From positions 4,154,001 through 4,218,000 of the forward strand of contig NZ_CP063845.1 of assembly GCF_021018745.1 (NCBI RefSeq): a stretch of 64,000 bases of DNA, read 5' to 3'. Positions within the stretch are counted from its first letter, which is position 1; each line of letters opens with the position of its first letter. Under the pieces are notes generated by a model. That model saw only the letters and a list, made by a program, of their open reading frames with translations. It did no database searches and was not told the DNA's origin. Both the position numbers and the translations under genes were made by a program. This DNA comes from Gloeobacter morelensis MG652769 (GTDB lineage Bacteria; Cyanobacteriota; Cyanobacteriia; Gloeobacterales; Gloeobacteraceae). Below are positions 9,196-17,816 of this stretch, in pieces.

Positions 9196-10014
9196 GTGGA
9201 GCTGTGGGAGCTGGATTTTTATCGCTGTGCGCTGGTGGGAGCCGATGGACAGGTGCGCTGGGAATTGCTCGTCTGCACCGCCGAGGGCAACCCGCTGCGC
9301 GCGCAATTTTGTGCGGCAGGCGAAGCGAACGCGGTATGGCTTGAAGCGCAACTGGCAGAACTGGCAGCGAGCCGGGGCGGGCCGCCCTTGCAGATACGCG
9401 CCTTTCGCACCGCCACTTTCAACCTGGCAGGACCGGCCTGCCGCCGGCTGGGCATTCCCCTGCGCCATAGCCGCCGGGCCATCGCCGTGCAGCGCTGGCG
9501 CGCCGAACGCGAGGAGTCGCAATACCCGCAGATGCCGGACTATCGCCCCCTACCCCCGGGCGCACCTCAGCAAAAGGCCGTTCCCGCCCCCATCCCCGAC
9601 GCCCAGCTGCCGGAGCGCTGGGGATTTAGCGCCCTGCCCGGCACCGAACTGGGTCAGCTGCGGCAATTGCCGATTGCTCACCTCGAAGTGCCCCTCCTCA
9701 ACGGTATCGACGCACCGGTGCCCGGGGTGTTTTTGTTTTCCAGGCGCGACCGCGACCTTGCCTCCTGGCTCGCCGCCCGCGAACCGGTGAGTCTGCAGTA
9801 CACCCAGGCGGAGATCGATGGACTGCTCCTGGAGGCAGGCCTCGACGAGCGCTGGATCCTCGCCACCTTCGACGACCCCGGCATGCGCGAACGGGGACGC
9901 CAGTTCGCCGAGCGGCTCGCGGCAAGCCGCGGACTGCACTTTCTGGCGGTCCAACCGGCGGAGGGCAGCCCCCAGATCGCCGGCTTCTGGTTACTGCAGA
10001 CCCCCGGCGGCTGA
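9196..10014 (+). CDS. Tab2/Atab2-family RNA-binding protein (DUF1092)
   Basis: Product of 272 residues. The N-terminus VELWELDFYRCAL, the ALPGTELGQLRQLPIAHLEVPLLN stretch and the C-terminal SRGLHFLAVQP.PQIAGFWLLQ block match the Tab2 family. In Chlamydomonas and Arabidopsis, Tab2/Atab2 bind RNA and are needed for translation of photosystem mRNAs (psaB and others); the cyanobacterial role is less certain. GTG at 9196 is chosen because the family begins at this point; no strong ribosome site is visible. Divergent from the aldolase-like gene, with about 86 bp between them. Confidence 0.82.
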   Translation: MELWELDFYRCALVGADGQVRWELLVCTAEGNPLRAQFCAAGEANAVWLEAQLAELAASRGGPPLQIRAFRTATFNLAGPACRRLGIPLRHSRRAIAVQRWRAEREESQYPQMPDYRPLPPGAPQQKAVPAPIPDAQLPERWGFSALPGTELGQLRQLPIAHLEVPLLNGIDAPVPGVFLFSRRDRDLASWLAAREPVSLQYTQAEIDGLLLEAGLDERWILATFDDPGMRERGRQFAERLAASRGLHFLAVQPAEGSPQIAGFWLLQTPGG

Positions 10015-10058
10015 CCAGCTACCGGCGCAAGCGATCCCCGGCCGCCAAACTCTTCGTA

Positions 10059-10073
10059 AAGTTTAATAAACTT
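10059..10073. promoter_or_regulatory. Inverted repeat upstream of the RHH-ycf46 operon
   Basis: Perfect 7+1+7 inverted repeat AAGTTTA-A-TAAACTT, AT-rich in a GC-rich background, 76 bp before the RHH start at 10149. A TAGTAT resembling a -10 box lies at 10100-10105 without a clear -35. No T-run follows, so an operator is more likely than a terminator for the upstream gene. Confidence 0.4.
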
Positions 10074-10148
10074 CGTGCTGTCATACCATTGGCGGCCTGT
10101 AGTATGGGCGGCATCCCAGTCAGTTGCATCCCGATGAAGGGATTTGAA

Positions 10149-10493
10149 ATGGACGACAGCAAGCACAAAGTCACGCTCTACCTGCCGCCGCAGTTGCATC
10201 GCCAACTCAAGATCAAAGCCGCCGTCGAGGAGCAGCCGATGTCGGTGCTCGCCGAGCGCGCTTTGCAGTTCATGCTGGCCCATCCGGAGGCGATCGAGGC
10301 GACCCACGGTCGCACCCACCGGGTCTACCAATGTCCGGAATGTCGCACCGCCGTGGTGTTGCGCTCCGACAACCTTGAAACCCTGCCCCGCACCAAGGCG
10401 ATTCTGGCCGACGCGCCAATCGCCGAGGCCGCAGCAGGCGTTCCCGAAAGCGGCACTGTTCAGGAGCGCGAAGAGTTGTCCCTGGTGCACTGA
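10149..10493 (+). CDS. Small ribbon-helix-helix protein with a CPEC knuckle, ycf46-linked
   Basis: 114 residues. Residues 5-40 (HKVTLYLPPQLHRQLKIKA, then MSVLAERALQFML) fit a ribbon-helix-helix DNA-binding fold. A second part has YQCPECRTAVVLRSDNL (near 60-76), a lone CxxC pair that might bind metal on dimerisation. The ATG at 10149 has an AAGGGA ribosome site about 8 bases upstream. It lies 28 bp before a ycf46-type ATPase, an order resembling the slr0373-slr0374-slr0376 stress-responsive unit of Synechocystis (from memory). A regulatory role for the operon is inference. Confidence 0.72.
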   Translation: MDDSKHKVTLYLPPQLHRQLKIKAAVEEQPMSVLAERALQFMLAHPEAIEATHGRTHRVYQCPECRTAVVLRSDNLETLPRTKAILADAPIAEAAAGVPESGTVQEREELSLVH

Positions 10494-10521
10494 GATCCTC
10501 CCGGCCACGCGGTGAATCGCC

Positions 10522-12036
10522 ATGCAAGAGTTAGAAGTTCTCATCCAGGCTCACTACCCTCTTATTTATCTGCTGACTCCTGAGGAGGAGCGCGCAGAGC
10601 AGGCTATCGCCGCCATCTCGCAGCTGAAGCCGCCGCGCAAGATTTTCTTGTGGACGGTGACCCACGGCATCATCGAGTACGGCCGTCCCCGCACGCTCAC
10701 CCAGCACAACACCGTATCGCCGGAAGCGGCCATCGAGTGGGTCACCCGCCAGCGCGAGCCGGGTATCTTTATCTTCAAGGACTTGCATGCATTTATCGAG
10801 TCGGCCTCGGTGACCCGCTGGCTGCGCGATGCGATTGCAGGCTTCAAGGGGATGAACAAGACGATCGTCCTGATGTCGCCGGTGCAGCGTATCCCGGTCG
10901 AACTCGAAAAGGACGTGGTGGTGGTCGAGTTTCCACTACCGACCATGGGCGAACTCGACGAAGTGCTCAACACTCACCTCAAAAACGGCAGCTTCACCCG
11001 CGCCCGGCGGCTGAGTACCGAGGGGCGCGAGAAACTGCTCAAGGCCGCCCTGGGACTCACCAAAGACGAAGCCGACAAGGTCTACCGCAAAGCCGAAGTC
11101 GTCTCCGGAAGACTCACCGAAACCGAAGTCGACATCGTCCTCTCCGAAAAAAAACAAATCATCAAGCGCAACGGCATCCTCGAATACCTCGAATTCGACG
11201 ACACCATCGATTCGGTCGGCGGACTAGCCGAACTGAAGCGCTGGCTCACCCAGCGCTCCGACGCCTTCACCGAGCGCGCCCGCCAGTACGGCCTACCCCA
11301 ACCCAAAGGCATGCTCATCCTGGGGGTGCCCGGCTGCGGCAAGTCGCTGATCGCCAAGACCACTGCGAGGCTGTGGGGGTTGCCGCTGCTGCGCCTGGAC
11401 ATCGGCCGGGTCTACGACGGTTCGATGGTGGGCCGCTCGGAGGCGAACCTGCGCAACGCGTTGCGGGTGGCCGAATCGATTTCACCGGTGATTTTGTTTA
11501 TCGACGAAGTGGACAAGGCGTTTGCCGGTGCGGGGGGCTCCTCGGACTCCGACGGTGGCACCTCGATGCGGATTTTCGGTTCGTTTCTCACCTGGATGCA
11601 GGAGAAGACCTCTCCGGTGTTCGTGATGGCGACGGCGAACCGGGTGGAGCGCTTGCCGAGCGAGTTTTTGCGCAAGGGCCGCTTCGATGAAATCTTCTTC
11701 GTCGATTTGCCCAACTTCGAAGAACGCAAAGAAATCTTCCGCATCCACCTCGGCAAGCGGCGCGAGGACATCGCCCGCTTCGACATCGATTCGCTTGCGG
11801 GGGCCTGCGAGGGCTACTCGGGAGCCGAGATCGAGCAAGGCATGGTGGCTGCGATGTACGACGCCTTCGCCCAGGATCGCGAATTTACCCAGTTCGACAT
11901 CCTCGCGGCGCTCAAGTCGACGCTGCCCCTGTCTCGGACTGCGACCGAGCAGGTGACGGCGCTCAGGGAGTGGGCCAGGCATCGGGCACGCCCGGCCGCG
12001 TCCATGGTCGCTGAATACCAGCGCATGGAGTTCTAA
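10522..12036 (+). CDS. ycf46: Ycf46-type AAA ATPase
   Basis: 504 residues. The N-terminal ~215 residues are the Ycf46-specific part beginning MQELEVLIQAHYPLIYLLTPEE. The AAA module follows: Walker A GVPGCGKS (268-275), Walker B ILFIDEVD (324-331), sensor-1 ATAN (370-373) and an arginine-finger-like FLRKGRFDE (382-390). The family is encoded in cyanobacterial and red-lineage plastid genomes; studies link it to stress or inorganic-carbon responses, but the substrate is unknown. In an operon with the RHH gene upstream and the DUF1257 gene 113 bp downstream. Confidence 0.9.
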   Translation: MQELEVLIQAHYPLIYLLTPEEERAEQAIAAISQLKPPRKIFLWTVTHGIIEYGRPRTLTQHNTVSPEAAIEWVTRQREPGIFIFKDLHAFIESASVTRWLRDAIAGFKGMNKTIVLMSPVQRIPVELEKDVVVVEFPLPTMGELDEVLNTHLKNGSFTRARRLSTEGREKLLKAALGLTKDEADKVYRKAEVVSGRLTETEVDIVLSEKKQIIKRNGILEYLEFDDTIDSVGGLAELKRWLTQRSDAFTERARQYGLPQPKGMLILGVPGCGKSLIAKTTARLWGLPLLRLDIGRVYDGSMVGRSEANLRNALRVAESISPVILFIDEVDKAFAGAGGSSDSDGGTSMRIFGSFLTWMQEKTSPVFVMATANRVERLPSEFLRKGRFDEIFFVDLPNFEERKEIFRIHLGKRREDIARFDIDSLAGACEGYSGAEIEQGMVAAMYDAFAQDREFTQFDILAALKSTLPLSRTATEQVTALREWARHRARPAASMVAEYQRMEF

Positions 12037-12149
12037 ACATGCCCAGAGGTACTGATTCAGGAGGTGGTCGCCCCGCTTGTTGAGCAATCCGATTGCTAAT
12101 CATCCGGTTCCATTTCAACGCTTACCTTTCATTCCTTCAGGAGGAAACC

Positions 12150-12527
12150 ATGTCTCATTTCAGCACTCTCCGCACCAAGATCACCGACGCTGAGATCCTC
12201 AAGTCTTCGCTGCGCGACCTCGGCATCTCCGTCAAGACCGTCGCCGATGTGCGCGGCTACAACGGCCAACGCGTGCGCGCCGACATCGTCGCCACCCTCG
12301 ATGGCGAATACGACCTGGGCTGGTCGCGCAATTCCGACGGCTCCTTCGATCTGATCGCTGATCTCTGGGGCGTTGCCAAAAAGCACAACCAGACCGAGCT
12401 CATCAACTCGATCAACCAGAAGTACGCCGTCAACAAGACCCTGGCCGAAGTCAAGCGCACGGGCCACTCCGTGGTCTCCCAGAGCGTTGGCGCCGACGGT
12501 TCCTACAGGCTGACGATTGGCCGCTAA
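12150..12527 (+). CDS. DUF1257 (Ycf35-type) protein
   Basis: 125 residues beginning MSHFSTLRTKITDAEILKSSLRDLG, the hallmark start of the DUF1257/Ycf35 family found in cyanobacteria and algal plastids. A strong AGGAGG lies 6 bases before the ATG at 12150; a longer in-frame extension to 12093 is not supported. The position directly after ycf46 suggests a shared function. The molecular role is unknown; a terminator follows at 12551. Confidence 0.85.
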   Translation: MSHFSTLRTKITDAEILKSSLRDLGISVKTVADVRGYNGQRVRADIVATLDGEYDLGWSRNSDGSFDLIADLWGVAKKHNQTELINSINQKYAVNKTLAEVKRTGHSVVSQSVGADGSYRLTIGR

Positions 12528-12550
12528 CCCTTCTTCAATCGCGTTCCCAA

Positions 12551-12574
12551 AGCGGGCCAGTGGCCCGCTTTTTT
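12551..12574 (+). terminator. Rho-independent terminator of the RHH-ycf46-DUF1257 operon
   Basis: Perfect 8-bp GC-rich stem AGCGGGCC / GGCCCGCT with a 3-base loop (AGT), followed immediately by six Ts. It sits 24 bp after the DUF1257 stop. Confidence 0.92.
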
Positions 12575-12721
12575 ATGGGCTGCAGTCTCGGCGTGGCCGC
12601 TGCGATGTTGCTCGCCCCGGTCGTGCAGGCGCTGGGTCAGCCCGGCAAGCGGTAGAAGTCGGGAGGCCTGAGTTCTCCAACGAACTCGAGCTGTCCACCC
12701 GGACCGTAACCTTCCTGGGGC

Positions 12722-13816
12722 TCACATACAATCGGGATCGTCGGTGATGCCGATGGGCGTCTCCGTGGTGTGGTGTGCCCCTTCGGTGCCCGCGGGTAGC
12801 GGGCGGGCGTCCGGGCGTTGCTCGGTGGCGAAGATGACGTCGAAGACCTTGCCGCCCATCCCGGTGGCTTCTGCCCCCTCCAGCCTGCTCACCCACCGAA
12901 ACCAGTTGCCGTGGGCGTCCGCGACTTTGGTGGGCCACATCGTCAAGGAGATGGCGGTCGCCCCGGCGTCGGCATAAGGCCGCAGTTCGTCCGGCTCGGA
13001 CAAGCCGTTGTGGTTTTTGTCCGTCCACAGCAGCAGCGAGCCGAAAACCGCGTCCCCAGCGGAGATCACCCCGTCACCGTTGCCGCCGTTGTCGGCTTTG
13101 TCGAATTCGGCCAAGGCGTGGAAGCCGTTTTTGGGCAGCTTACCTCTGGACGGTTGCAGGGCGTGATTGCCGAACAGTTCGGTGCCGTCGTCTATCTGGC
13201 CGTTGTCGTTGCGGTCAAGGGCCAAAAAGGCGTCGTCGGAGCCCGCGGCGGTCCAGCCGGTGCGCGTGAGCTTCCCTTTGCCGGAAAAATCGAAGCGGAC
13301 ACCCGCGGCGGGACCGGTCAAGCGGAACCCGTCCCCGTCGGTGTCCAGCAGCAGCGGCGTGGGGTTGCAACTCTGGTAGAGGAGATAGACAAACAACAAT
13401 CGGTAGTTGGACCCGGTCAGGGCGTTCAGGTTGTTGAAACTGCCGGTGGCGACGTTGCTGCCGGCGTTGACGCTGACGGCAACCCTGACGTCCGGGGCGG
13501 GGGAGAGCTGATCGAGGACCGCTTCTTCGGCCTCGTAGTATTCGTACATGCCCAAGGGCACGTTCGCCGTCGCCTCCTCTTGGAACTGGGTGATGGTGCC
13601 AATCGGCATGCCGGTGAGCGTCTGGGCCGTCGGGGTCAGGGGGGGCATGCCTGTGGGGGTGCCCTTGGTGTAAGGAGTGGATTTGAACTGCCAGTGGGTG
13701 GCGGTGGGTCCGGAAGTTTTGACCTGGAAGTTGTTGGAAGTCTGGGGGACGGCGGCGGTCTGCGACAGGGCGCAGGCCAGCACCGCGGCGAGGGCGGCGT
13801 TTGTGGTGCGGGGCAT
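12722..13816 (-). CDS. Secreted protein with C-terminal EF-hand-like calcium module
   Basis: 364 residues with a signal peptide (MPRTTNAALAAVLACALSQTAA, cleavage near 22). No known domain is recognised in the N-terminal 150 residues. The C-terminal ~200 residues carry four Asp-rich loops of EF-hand/dockerin type: DTDGDG (158-163), DRNDNGQIDDG (201-211), DKADNGGNGDG (239-249) and DKNHNGLSEPDEL (266-278). The same module ends the neighbouring 1012-residue protein. ATG 13816 is chosen because it yields a signal peptide and has AGGAGC seven bases upstream; 39 further in-frame residues upstream look spurious. Probably exported and calcium-binding; role unknown. Confidence 0.78.
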   Translation of the reverse strand: MPRTTNAALAAVLACALSQTAAVPQTSNNFQVKTSGPTATHWQFKSTPYTKGTPTGMPPLTPTAQTLTGMPIGTITQFQEEATANVPLGMYEYYEAEEAVLDQLSPAPDVRVAVSVNAGSNVATGSFNNLNALTGSNYRLLFVYLLYQSCNPTPLLLDTDGDGFRLTGPAAGVRFDFSGKGKLTRTGWTAAGSDDAFLALDRNDNGQIDDGTELFGNHALQPSRGKLPKNGFHALAEFDKADNGGNGDGVISAGDAVFGSLLLWTDKNHNGLSEPDELRPYADAGATAISLTMWPTKVADAHGNWFRWVSRLEGAEATGMGGKVFDVIFATEQRPDARPLPAGTEGAHHTTETPIGITDDPDCM

Positions 13817-14254
13817 ACAGGTGCTCCTGATAGCGGAAGGGGAACGTAGGCAGTTCGGCAAACGGCTGCGGCGGTGCCGCGCGAGCACCGAGACCGAAAT
13901 TCGTTGTACCAATACCACAACACTATGTACCACAATTTGAATCCCATGTGGGGGTTTGCGGCACTTTGTAAGAACGCATTTCGTTTCGAGGTGGGCGGGA
14001 AACGGCGGCCTTCGGGATTTTGCACCATACCTGAAAAGCCACAGGCCAGAATGAGTAGTAGACGGTTGCCTTGCCTTGGCTTTGCCGCCGCAAACGCGCC
14101 GGCCTCGCCCGCCATTTCTTCATTGTTCCGTCGGCAGGCGCGCGGGGCCGGGTCGGCTTGCCCCGAAAGCACGGGCAACCGCAGTGCGACGGTATAGCTA
14201 CTTGCCGGTCTGTTTGGCGGTCTGGGTAAAGATTTTACGGGCGGGTCGCCCGGC
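13817..14254. other. 438-bp intergenic stretch without a supported gene
   Basis: Lies between two leftward secreted-protein genes. It should hold the promoter of the 12722-13816 gene. Short open frames exist on both strands but none has a ribosome site or recognisable composition. No hairpin terminator was seen. Confidence 0.5.
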
Positions 14255-17200
14255 TCATTGTCCGACCGGTTGTTGGTAGAGAAGCACCTGCTTGCCCATC
14301 GGCATCAGGCCCTCGCGGGACTTAGGTTTGGCGACGGCGAAGAAGACGTCCCACGCCCAGCGGCCATTGGTCGCCCCGCTTTGGTCGTACACCCGGGCTC
14401 TGTAGCGAAAGGCGTTGCCGTGGCGGTCTACCAGCGGCGACTGGGCGTACTCCAGGGCCAAGCGGGCAATTCCCTTATCCTGCAGGGTCAGCAGCTCCGG
14501 AGGCTGCGAAACGCCGTCGTGGTCGGCGTCCAGCCACAGGCGCAGGCGGTAGTAGACCGCGTCGGCGGCAGAGATCGCTCCGTCGCCGTTGCCGCCGTGG
14601 GCGGGTTTGTCGAACTCGGCGAGGGCCAAAAAGCCGTTGGGCTCGACACTGGCGGGCTGGGCGGTGTGGTTGCCGAAAAGCTCCCTGCCATCGTCGATGG
14701 TGCCGTTCTCGTCGCGGTCGAGCACCAAAAAGGCGTCATCCGAGCCGGTCTCGGTCCAGGCGTTTTTGGCGATGCCGCCGCGGCCCTGCAGGTCGAAAAG
14801 CACGCCGTTGTCGGCGGAGGTGAGCGCGAAGCCGTCGCCTTTGGTGTCGATGAGGATGGGCGAGATGGAGAAGTTGATGCCGGCGTTGGTGAAATTGTTG
14901 ACGGTGTCGTAGCCGTAGCCGCAGCCCGGGCCGCTCTCCACCACCGTCTGGTTGAGACTGGAGACGTAGTAGGTGACGTTGAAAGCCGGGAAAAAGTAGG
15001 CCGGGTCGGACTTGCCGTCGCCGTCGAAATCGCCCACGGCCGGGAACAGGTAATTGTTTATCGGCGGCCCGCCGTAGGCGACGACACTCGTCTGCAGGTT
15101 GGTGCCGCCGTTGGCGGAGGAGCGAAAGACGATATCGAAGTTCGTGTAGAGCCCGTCCGGGGAGAAGGGGCAGCCGCTGTAGGTCGAGGCGTTGACCGCC
15201 GCCGGGTCCACCTTGCCGTCACCGTCGTAGTCGCCGGGCAACTCGAAGACCATTGTGCCGCCGGAACTGGTGAAGAAAGGCCCGTAGGTGCGGGTGGCGC
15301 CGTCGGAGCTTTGCTTGATCTGGTAGGTGTAGGAGCTGGCACCGAAGGCGGCGCGGTCGGCTCGGCCGTCGCCGTCGTAGTCCGCCGGGATGGGCCGCCC
15401 GACGAAACCGGCGGCGGGAAAAGCCCCCAAAGAGGCCCCCCGTCCGGGCATCGACGCGGAGGCGACCGCACCGCTCCAGCCGGTCGAAGCGCCGCGGCCG
15501 TAGTGGGCCAGGCCCCCGGAGACGCCCGGGGCGATGACCGAGAGGTTGCCACCGGTGGTGTCGATGAGCAGCGGGTTGCCGGTGACGCTGGTGGCGAAGT
15601 CGGCCTGCTTGGTCCAGGCGGTGCCGCCGGGCAGCAGGCGGTACTCGACTAGGCCGCCGGTCTGCTTGATCGCTATTGCCTCCAAGGCGCCGTCGCTGGT
15701 TCTTTTGGCGAAGGCCGGGGTGCCGGTGAGGCCCGAGCCGAAGCTGGTTGCGCCCCAGGTGGTGCCGTAGACCCTGCTGAAGGCGGTCAGGCCACCCGAG
15801 CTGTTGCCGACCAGTGCCCACATGTTGCCGTTGACCGTTTCAAGCAGCGTCGGATTGCTGAGCACGCCCGAACCGAAGTCGGCGATTTTTTGCCAGCTGC
15901 CGTACGGGGGCAGTTGGTAGTGCGCGAGGCCGTCGCCGTTGGGCACCACGACTTGGAGCGAACCGTCGAAGGCGAGCCGGATGAGCGCGGGGGTGCCGAA
16001 AACGTTCGAGCCGAAATTGGAGAAAAGTCCCCAGGAGGTGTTGTAAACCTTGCTGTAGGCGCTCAGGCCGCCGGAGCTGTTGGGGGCGACCACCCACATG
16101 TTGCCGCCCACGGTCTCGACCAGGGACGGATTGCCAACGATCCCCGAACCGAAGTCGGCGACTTTTTGCCATCCGGAACCGCCAGCCGGCAGCTTGTACT
16201 CGGTGAGGCCACCGGAGGTATTGCGGTACACGGCTCTCAAAGAACTGTCGTAGGCCAATCGGATCAAGGCGGGGTTGCCGGTGACACCGGAGCCGAAGTA
16301 GGCAGGGGGGCTCCAGGCGGCAGTGGAGGAAGAAGAACGGTACATCCAAGCGAGCGTGCCGGACCCTGTGGGCACAACCGTGTGGAGGTTGCCGCTGCTG
16401 GGAACACGAATGATTCTTCCAGAGTTGCGCAGCAACGAACTGTAGATGGAAAACCAGTCATTCGTAGTGCTGCGGAACAATGTACGATCTGAAGTAGCGT
16501 CTCCATCAAAATCTCTTACTGCTGGTATATCTGTGCTTGCAGTGCCGAAAGTGCCCAAGTCCACAAGTTGATTCGCTCGACTAAGGTATGCTTGCCAAGA
16601 CTTAGTCTGACTATCCCGATACGCTGGATCAGGATTTCTGTCATTATCAAGGTAAGTAATGAACGGATAGATTTCACTTGATGACTGTACGCCCGAATAA
16701 GTCGGATATGTACATTGCTGACTATCTCCTTCATAAACAATAGGTTTGAAACCAAATCCTGAGGGAGGCCGAAAAATAAAATACTGACTGGAGCGCTTGT
16801 TGGACGGGTTGTACTTGAAATCTTCTAGAGGTCTAGCATAGTAATATTGTATATTCATGTTCGAGTTGCTAAGTGCTTGGTTTGAAGTAATATACGTAGA
16901 AGCACCAAGAAAGCCAGTCCCAAAATCAGTACTAATAGAAGAAGGTACAAAGGTTATACTGCCGCTATTTTCTTGGTAAAATACTCCTTGAAAAACATAT
17001 GCACCGGTATTGAGATAAACAAGAGGATTGCCATATGACGTTATAAAAGTTAAATCGTTGCTGGAAGCAGACGTAAATGGAAAACTAGTCAATGGTGTAG
17101 CCCCAACTATCAAGCCTTCTTCAAAATTTCTGTATACAAGCGTAATTCTCCATTGAAATGCAGGAACAGTAGCTCGATTTCCTGGGCTTGTTACAGAAAG

Positions 17201-17293
17201 ATTTAAAATGTTATCGGCATAGGCTACACAAGAGTTCAAAATTGAATAGATTGCAGCGTGAAATACTAGCGCGAATATTTTTCGAAGATTCAT
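14255..17293 (-). CDS. Large secreted FG-GAP/propeller-repeat protein with C-terminal EF-hand-like module
   Basis: 1012 residues with a signal peptide (cleavage near A26, CVAYA/DNI). Residues ~260-300 hold an FG-GAP-type calcium motif (DFDGDATSD). Residues ~300-590 contain about six tandem repeats of ~48 residues with the pattern FGSGVxGNPxLIxTxxGNxxVxxPxxxGGLxxY, suggesting a beta-propeller. Three more FG-GAP/VCBS motifs (DYDGDGRAD, DYDGDGKVD, DFDGDGKSD) follow, then the ~180-residue four-loop module shared with the 12722-13816 protein (DTKGDGF, DRDENGTIDDG, GNGDGAISAAD, DADHDGVSQPPEL). The first ~280 codons are distinctly AT-rich while the rest is GC-rich, suggesting a chimeric origin. Likely a surface adhesin; function not shown. 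Confidence 0.8.
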   Translation of the reverse strand: MNLRKIFALVFHAAIYSILNSCVAYADNILNLSVTSPGNRATVPAFQWRITLVYRNFEEGLIVGATPLTSFPFTSASSNDLTFITSYGNPLVYLNTGAYVFQGVFYQENSGSITFVPSSISTDFGTGFLGASTYITSNQALSNSNMNIQYYYARPLEDFKYNPSNKRSSQYFIFRPPSGFGFKPIVYEGDSQQCTYPTYSGVQSSSEIYPFITYLDNDRNPDPAYRDSQTKSWQAYLSRANQLVDLGTFGTASTDIPAVRDFDGDATSDRTLFRSTTNDWFSIYSSLLRNSGRIIRVPSSGNLHTVVPTGSGTLAWMYRSSSSTAAWSPPAYFGSGVTGNPALIRLAYDSSLRAVYRNTSGGLTEYKLPAGGSGWQKVADFGSGIVGNPSLVETVGGNMWVVAPNSSGGLSAYSKVYNTSWGLFSNFGSNVFGTPALIRLAFDGSLQVVVPNGDGLAHYQLPPYGSWQKIADFGSGVLSNPTLLETVNGNMWALVGNSSGGLTAFSRVYGTTWGATSFGSGLTGTPAFAKRTSDGALEAIAIKQTGGLVEYRLLPGGTAWTKQADFATSVTGNPLLIDTTGGNLSVIAPGVSGGLAHYGRGASTGWSGAVASASMPGRGASLGAFPAAGFVGRPIPADYDGDGRADRAAFGASSYTYQIKQSSDGATRTYGPFFTSSGGTMVFELPGDYDGDGKVDPAAVNASTYSGCPFSPDGLYTNFDIVFRSSANGGTNLQTSVVAYGGPPINNYLFPAVGDFDGDGKSDPAYFFPAFNVTYYVSSLNQTVVESGPGCGYGYDTVNNFTNAGINFSISPILIDTKGDGFALTSADNGVLFDLQGRGGIAKNAWTETGSDDAFLVLDRDENGTIDDGRELFGNHTAQPASVEPNGFLALAEFDKPAHGGNGDGAISAADAVYYRLRLWLDADHDGVSQPPELLTLQDKGIARLALEYAQSPLVDRHGNAFRYRARVYDQSGATNGRWAWDVFFAVAKPKSREGLMPMGKQVLLYQQPVGQ

Positions 17294-17333
17294 ACAAGCT
17301 GACCCCTTTGGGAAGTTGACAACTTTTGAAATA

Positions 17334-17633
17334 TCATAACTCTAGTCTTTCCTCAAGTATTTCTAATTCTTCAAGCTGCAGTTTAAAAAGTTGGGGAAAC
17401 TTTTCAGCATGGTACGAAAGCTTACTTTTTATTTCCATCGCCATATCATGATAATGATGGTGACGTTTTCTCGATTCTTGAAAAAGAGGATAGTTACCTT
17501 TGTCAAGTGCTAGCTTGGCTCGTCTTTGCCATTCCGCTGCACCGTCCAAAGTTTGTGCGAACTGTCTCACCAGGTCGCTCCATTCTTTCAACAGCTTTTC
17601 TTGTTCATTCGGTTTCTCCGGCCAACCCTCCAT
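17334..17633 (-). CDS. Small helical protein of unknown function in an AT-rich island
   Basis: 99 residues, almost wholly helical by composition, with heptad-like ends (FKLQLEELEILEERLEL) and a His-rich patch (RKRHHHYHD). No family recognised. Its AT-rich codon use matches the 5' part of the adjacent large secreted-protein gene and differs from the rest of the window, suggesting a shared foreign origin. Located 40 bp upstream of that gene on the same strand, so they may be cotranscribed. Confidence 0.5.
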   Translation of the reverse strand: MEGWPEKPNEQEKLLKEWSDLVRQFAQTLDGAAEWQRRAKLALDKGNYPLFQESRKRHHHYHDMAMEIKSKLSYHAEKFPQLFKLQLEELEILEERLEL

Positions 17634-17816
17634 GTGGCAGCCCCATTAGGTATAAAGAGCGGTATAGAACACCCTAATTTTGAGCGTAAAAATATGCACT
17701 TCTGTATTAAATAGCTGCATTTCGATTTTATTCGTGCCTACAACACATCCTTTTTCGCAGTTCGCGTATTATAAGGATACTTTATTTTGGGATAATGTAT
17801 CTCTTCTGCTGCGCTT

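Noticed and set aside
12818-13849. 343-codon plus-strand open frame
   Set aside because: Antisense to the EF-hand secreted protein; Val/Gly-rich with no domain pattern.
14258-15652. 464-codon plus-strand open frame
   Set aside because: Antisense shadow of the large secreted protein, which has clear repeats and calcium motifs on the other strand; the composition is typical of GC-rich antisense frames.
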